This document shows positions 59,706 to 64,000 of a stretch of 64,000 nt of DNA, piece after piece; the stretch's first letter is position 1; each line of letters opens with the position of its first letter. A program made the position numbers and the translations under genes. This DNA comes from Paraspadella gotoi (lineage: Eukaryota; Chaetognatha): contig CM119267.1 of the NCBI GenBank assembly GCA_051294375.1, forward strand, positions 12,781,081-12,845,080, read 5' to 3'. Under the pieces are notes generated by a model. That model was not told the origin of the DNA. It worked only from the letters and a program-made list of their open reading frames with translations, and did no database searches.

Positions 59706-60456
59706 GAAATCAATAAGTCTCTTTCTCACATTAGTTTGTTGAGAGGACAGGGAGAGAGAGAGAGTGAGATCGATGTGAAAATCTTTGAATTACAAAATGT
59801 AAATTAATATTTCGGGCCTAATTCCCTTCCTTTTCGAATTCCTATTCATAGAAACAATAGTTCATTTAAAAGGCACTTGTAATTTTGAATTCCTCTCTGC
59901 ATTTCTCTTGCCGATGTTACATTAAAATAATACTCACGTATCATTACTTTGGTTTCGAAGTTCTTTATCACTAAAAAATTCAGTATTATTTGATTAATTA
60001 TGCAATTTAACTAATAATTTGATGCAAAATGTTTGTTTTGATTTGATTATTACTTATTAATTAATTTTCGAGCCAGGACAGGCTTCGCCGGGGTCCTGCG
60101 TCTTAATGTTTTAGGGATTGCTTCTTTGTGCGTCAGTCGTCGTCAGTCGTCGTCACGCTGTGTTTATATAAAAACTATGCGCTTTTAGTTTTGGCTGACT
60201 TAACTTTTCTTTTTAAATAAAAATTATTTTGATATTACAATGAAGGTGTTTATAAAGCTTGTGCCATTAGTAAGTTAAAAGTTTAGATATGGCTTCTCAT
60301 CTTGAAATAGCTGTGTATTTTCATCATTACGATTTGGATTTACAGTATTTTTTGTTTGAATTTCCACTTATTATGATTTACGTAAATGCAAATGAGATTA
60401 CATAGTACTCATATAATATCTCAAATTATGCTATATAGAATCTTTATCTATTTACA

Positions 60457-60556
60457 NNNNNNNNNNNNNNNNNNNNNNNNNNNNNNNNNNNNNNNNNNNN
60501 NNNNNNNNNNNNNNNNNNNNNNNNNNNNNNNNNNNNNNNNNNNNNNNNNNNNNNNN
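60457..60556. other. Assembly gap, 100 N
   Basis: Lies at the right end of the 5.6-kb palindrome and just before the HHR/telomere-like inverted repeat. Confidence 0.99.
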
Positions 60557-60715
60557 GTCTATCACTTAGTCCGACCTTAATAAAAAAAGACTGACATAAT
60601 TAAAAATACTGTAATATTAAAAATAGCCTATCTTGCTTTAAGATAATTATTAAATTAAAAATTCTTAAAGAGCAGTTTTTGAATAATTATTAAATTATTA
60701 TTAGCTATTTTAATT

Positions 60716-61581
60716 TAGTTTTTTTTAAGCTTTTTTATGATACTTATATAAACAATAATTGGTAAGATCATTAAGATCATTTGGATTATCTTAATTAAAC
60801 TAAAGCTGGTAAGGCTTATTTTCACGTTAGAATATTCTTAAATATATCAGTTTCTTCAAATTTTCAAGAGCTTTCAGAAGATATTAATATTGATACCTTT
60901 TTATATAAAAGTTTTTATTTGGAGAGAAAACAAAAATTTGTTATTTGATAACAATGGTTTTGTTGTTATTTAAATCGGACATTTTTTGACTCTAGGACTT
61001 CATAGTTTTTATTAGCATTAAATTTAAAAACAATTCAGTTTTGAAATATTGAGTTTGTAAATTTAAATGCTGATGAAGACTCGAAAGTTATAGAATCGAA
61101 ACATGTCCGATTTAAATAAAAACAAAATTATTGTTGTCAAATAATGAATTTTCGTTTTCTCTCTAAATAATTCAAAAAACAAAGAAAGGATTAATACAAT
61201 GTAAAAGTTTTTTAAAAAATGTTTATAAAGTTAGACGATAAAATTGAAAAAAAAGATTTGTTTTAAAATGAAAGACAATTTTTAAAGCAACTTTTTCAAG
61301 GTCATTAGCAAGTCAAATCATAACCAATAAATATAAAATTTGGATATATAAATGTTTTAGGTTTTTACTATAGAAAAAATCTTTCAGATTAAAAATATCT
61401 TCACAAGTTTGCAAATGACAATTTGAAGTTGAGACATGGGGATAAATACATCACCTGCGGGCTCTTCCCTCAAAACTAAACCCTAACCCAAGTTTCCCGT
61501 ACATCTCCATGCCTTTCCCCAACCCTAACCCAGGTCTAAGTCTCCCATACATTTCCATGCCTCAACCCTAACCACCTTCGA
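60716..61581 (+). repeat. Left arm of the HHR/telomere-like inverted repeat
   Basis: This arm of about 865 bases is the inverted copy of 63110-64000. It contains a degenerate HHR (minus, about 60975-61012), an intact-core HHR (plus, 61070-61107), AT-rich unique-looking sequence, and at its inner end CCCTAA-type telomere-like repeats (61478-61581) that run into a 100-N gap. Confidence 0.88.
61058..61120 (+). ncRNA. Hammerhead ribozyme motif, intact core
   Basis: CTGATGA at 61070-61076; stem II GACUC/GAAUC with one mismatch; GAAAC at 61098-61102; loop AU; cleavage triplet GTC at 61105-61107. Stem I: AAATTTAAATG before the core pairs with CGATTTAAAT after the cleavage site if one A is bulged. 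ACATGT in stem III is self-complementary. All canonical core bases are present, so this and its twin at 63.6 kb are the best candidates for activity in the window. Confidence 0.72.
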
Positions 61582-61681
61582 NNNNNNNNNNNNNNNNNNN
61601 NNNNNNNNNNNNNNNNNNNNNNNNNNNNNNNNNNNNNNNNNNNNNNNNNNNNNNNNNNNNNNNNNNNNNNNNNNNNNNNNN
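61582..61681. other. Assembly gap, 100 N
   Basis: The gap falls inside the telomere-like part of the inverted repeat, where assembly is expected to fail. Confidence 0.99.
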
Positions 61682-62041
61682 GAGAGAGAGAGCGGCAGCA
61701 GCAGAGGCAGCCAGAAAAAAATTAAGAAATCAAAAGGAGCAGTAGAAGCAGCAGGAGAAAGAGAGAAAAAAGAAAAAGCCCCTGCAGAGCCAGCTTCAGA
61801 CTCGATTTTTTTCCGATGAATCAGCACTAAAAATGATCATAAAAATGGCGCAAGTTAAAAAAATGATTTAAGTTGAAAAATGAATGCGAATTGTAAAAAT
61901 GATGCAAATTGAAAAAATGATGTGAGTTGAAAAAATGATTTGAGTGAAAAAAATGATGATGTGAGTTGAAAAAATGATGCGAGTTAAAAAAATTTTTAAA
62001 AATTGTAATTTATCATCTGATTAGCTGATTACCTACTATCA
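61682..62041 (-). mobile_element. Family C-related fragment with 17-18-bp minisatellite
   Basis: From the right: GTAATTTATCATCTGATTAG (complement of the family C left-end region), then AAAATGATGNGAGTTGAA units (61828-61992), then GCAGCAGAGGCAGCCAGAAA and a GA tract. It is the relative, in opposite orientation, of 6572-6832. Confidence 0.6.
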
Positions 62042-62044
62042 GGG

Positions 62045-62215
62045 ATGTGGAGCCGACCTAATTTTGTCTCGCTCCGGCTCCGGCTCCAGCTCCAGGCCAA
62101 ATTTTTTTCCGGCTCCAGCTCCGGCTCCCAAGCAAAATTTTTTTTCGGCTCCGGCTCCGGCTCCGGCTCCATCAAAATTTCAACTCGGCTCCGGCTCCGG
62201 CTCCAACTCCGGCTC
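62045..62215 (+). repeat. (GGCTCC)n hexanucleotide array
   Basis: Three clusters of CTCCGGCTCCGG-type hexamers are separated by near-identical CAAATTTTTTTCCGGC-type linkers. The open frame across it encodes Ser/Gly-rich low complexity and is not taken as a gene. Confidence 0.85.
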
Positions 62216-62489
62216 CATTACTATATATATAATTAAAATTTAAGAAATTAAATATTCATAATATATTCTTTAAATTATATAATTTATATTTTTATTATAA
62301 TTAATATTTATTATATTTATAATATATAATATATTTTAAATTAAAAAATATATTTATAATTAAAATTATATTAAAAATATTAAAATAAGCAAAATATTTT
62401 TTTATTTTTTGGTGACATCCTCACTTTTTGGTAATTTAATTGTAAATTATATTTAGCATTCTCATTATGGTGATTTTACTTAAAACTCA

Positions 62490-63225
62490 GATTATGGTTA
62501 AGGTTAGGGTTGAATAGTTTAAGGTTAGATTAGGGTTGAGTTGGTTTGGTTTAGGGTTAAGGTTGAGTTTGTAATAATTAGGGTTAGGGTTGAGTAATTT
62601 AGGGTTAGGCTTAAAGTTAAGTAGTTTAAGGTTATGGTTAGGTTAATGTCAATTTTAAGGTAAAATTTAAACAAAAAGCCGGCATTAGGTTAAGGAAGGT
62701 ACGGCAATGGATATTAGGGAATAAAGTTGAGGTACGAATATATAAGGGAAGCCCGGTCCTGGGTTAAGGTTAGGGTTAGGAGAGAGGCATGAAGTTGAAT
62801 GGGAGGCCTGGGTTAGGGTAGGGGAGAGGCTTACTGTTGATGCATCAAAGGCGGATAGGGTTAGGGTTAAGGCACAGAGATATATGGAAGCCCAGGTCCG
62901 AGTTAGGGTTAGATTTGGGAGAAAAGCATGGAGTTGAACGAGAGGCTCGGGTTAGGGAAAAGCCCATGGTTGATGCATCAAAGGCAGTTAGGTTTGGGTT
63001 TAGGCACAGAGATGTACTGGAGGCCAGGGTCTGGTTAGGATTAGGGGAAGGAATGGAGTTAAACAAAGGCCCGGGTAAGGGTTAGGGTTAGGAAAGACAC
63101 AGTTAGCGAGTCGAAGGTGGTTAGGGTTGAGGCATGGAAATGTATGGGAGGCCTAGACCTGGGTTAGGGTAGGGGAAAAGCATGGAGATGTACGGGAAAC
63201 TTTGGTTAGGGTTTAGTTTTTGAGG
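62490..63225 (+). repeat. Telomere-like TTAGGG array with a 133-bp higher-order unit
   Basis: Imperfect TTAGGG repeats begin at about 62495. From 62839 a higher-order unit is visible: GATGCATCAAAGGC at 62839 and 62972 and its diverged form at 63105, exactly 133 bases apart. Each unit holds TTAGGGTTAGG, GGCACAGAGAT, GGAGGCC and GGCATGGAGTTGAA-type segments. It reads continuously into the right arm of the inverted repeat. Confidence 0.85.
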
Positions 63226-64000
63226 GAAGAGCCCGCAGGTGATGTATTTATCCCCATGTCTCAACTTCAAATTGTCATTTGCAAACTTGTGAAGATATTT
63301 TTTAATCTGAAAGATTTTTTCTATAGTAAAAACCTAAAACATTTATATATCCAAATTTTATATTTATTGGTTATGATTTGACTTGATAATGACCAGGAAA
63401 AAGTTGCTTTAAAAATTGTCTTTCATTTTAAAACAAATCTTTTTTTTCAATTTTATCGTTTAACTTTATAAACATTTTTTAAAAAACTTTTACATTGTAT
63501 TAATCCTTTCTTTTTTGTTTTTTTGAATTATTTAAGAGAAAACGAAAATTCATATTTGACAAAAATAATTTTGTTTTTATTTAAATCGGACATGTTTCGA
63601 TTCTATAACTTTCGAGTCTTCATCAGCATTTAAATTTACAAACTCAATATTTAATAAAAACTATGAAGTCCTAGAGTCAAAAAATGTCCGATTTAAATAA
63701 CAACAAAACCATTGTTATCAAATAACAAATTTTGTTTTCTCTCCAAATAAAAACTTTTATATAAAAAGGTATCAATATTAATATCTTCTGAAAGCTCTTG
63801 AAAATTTGAAGAAAATGATATATTTAAGAATATTCTAACGTGAAAATAAGCCTAACCAGCTTTAGTTTAATTAAGATAATCCAAATTGTAATAATAAAAT
63901 ACTAAAATAATTTTTTTTAAATATCTGACCTATTCTTACTATAATGATCTTACCAATTATTGTTTATATAAGTATCATAAAAAAGCTTAAGAAAAACTAA
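63110..64000 (-). repeat. Right arm of the HHR/telomere-like inverted repeat
   Basis: Inverted copy of 60716-61581, starting within the telomere-like array (GTCGAAGGTGGTTAGGG) and reaching the end of the window, so it may continue further. Landmarks in order are GAAGAGCCCGCAGGTGATG, CATGTCTCAACTTCAAATTG, the HHR at 63.6 kb and AATTATTGTTTATATAAG. A roughly 65-base insertion near 63890-63945 is absent from the left arm. Confidence 0.88.
63576..63640 (-). ncRNA. Hammerhead ribozyme motif, intact core (twin of 61.07 kb)
   Basis: The minus-strand core is identical to the copy at 61058-61120: CTGATGA (complement of 63620-63626), GAAACATGTC (complement of 63589-63598) and the same stem II with one mismatch. 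A degenerate plus-strand copy follows at about 63655-63695. Identity of both cores despite arm differences suggests recent duplication or selection. Confidence 0.72.

Larger units (their letters stand above)
54857..60456. repeat. About 5.6-kb imperfect palindrome of family A modules
   Basis: The left half (54857 to about 57540) and right half (about 57570-60456) are inverted copies in the same module order. Pairs: the octamer palindrome (54857-55110 with 60200-60456), GC hairpin (about 55190-55225 with 60070-60105), HHR (55554 with 59690), minisatellite/GA (55730-55830 with 59385-59520), GGGTAGCC end (56225-56243 with 58928-58945), CCGGTTGG block (56640 with 58492), GC block (56950 with 58135). 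Halves differ by many single-base deletions. The right end abuts a 100-N gap. Confidence 0.8.

Noticed and set aside
61525-61827. 100-codon minus-strand ORF
   Set aside because: It spans a 100-N gap and GA repeat.
62837-63085. Repetitive 82-codon ORF (GLGLRHRD repeats)
   Set aside because: It is the 133-bp telomere-like minisatellite read in frame; the frame persists because 133 is near a multiple of three only by chance over two units.

Overview
This is AT-rich eukaryotic nuclear DNA, most likely from an invertebrate animal. Evidence for this is spliced exons with GT/AG borders and AATAAA signals, tRNA-derived SINE-like repeats, a Penelope-like retroelement (PLE), Tc1/mariner and LINE remnants, many long (GA)n/(CT)n tracts, and no bacterial gene organisation. 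I cannot name the species. Coding DNA is sparse and most of the window is repeats.

Layout. 0.5-0.9 kb: a palindrome with two outward-facing hammerhead-ribozyme (HHR) motifs next to telomere-like CCTAA repeats. 2.6-13.7 kb: palindromic MITE-like repeats, SINE-like copies, a Tc1/mariner remnant, and a long copy of a repeat family called here family A. 15.4-20.7 kb: a family C element (TIR-type, non-autonomous) split by a decayed PLE. The PLE has reverse transcriptase and GIY-YIG domains, roughly 650-bp inverted terminal arms and HHR remnants. 20.7-31.5 kb: lower-repeat DNA with simple repeats, a SINE-like copy and a few exon-like ORFs. 32-38.7 kb: a SINE-like copy, hairpin repeats, tandem duplications, two more family C elements and a LINE fragment. 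38.7-44.5 kb: GA- and CGA-rich DNA with no recognised repeat family or convincing gene. 44.5-45.6 kb: another family C element. 45.9-50.3 kb: the best host-gene signals, namely two minus-strand terminal exons with poly(A) signals and a plus-strand multi-exon gene running into an assembly gap. 50.4-60.5 kb: tandem and inverted duplications, including a roughly 5.6-kb imperfect palindrome, probably partly an assembly product. 60.7-64.0 kb: a large inverted repeat whose arms each carry an intact-core HHR and a telomere-like minisatellite.

The most interesting theme is the set of about ten HHR motifs, nearly all sitting in inverted-repeat arms. They flank very different cargo: a PLE, telomere-like repeats, or almost nothing. 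This fits a family of PLE-related, ribozyme-bearing palindromic elements. Many single-base deletions between repeat copies suggest unpolished long-read sequence in parts of 34-60 kb, so frameshifts there should be treated cautiously. All protein-family and ribozyme calls are by eye, with no database search.
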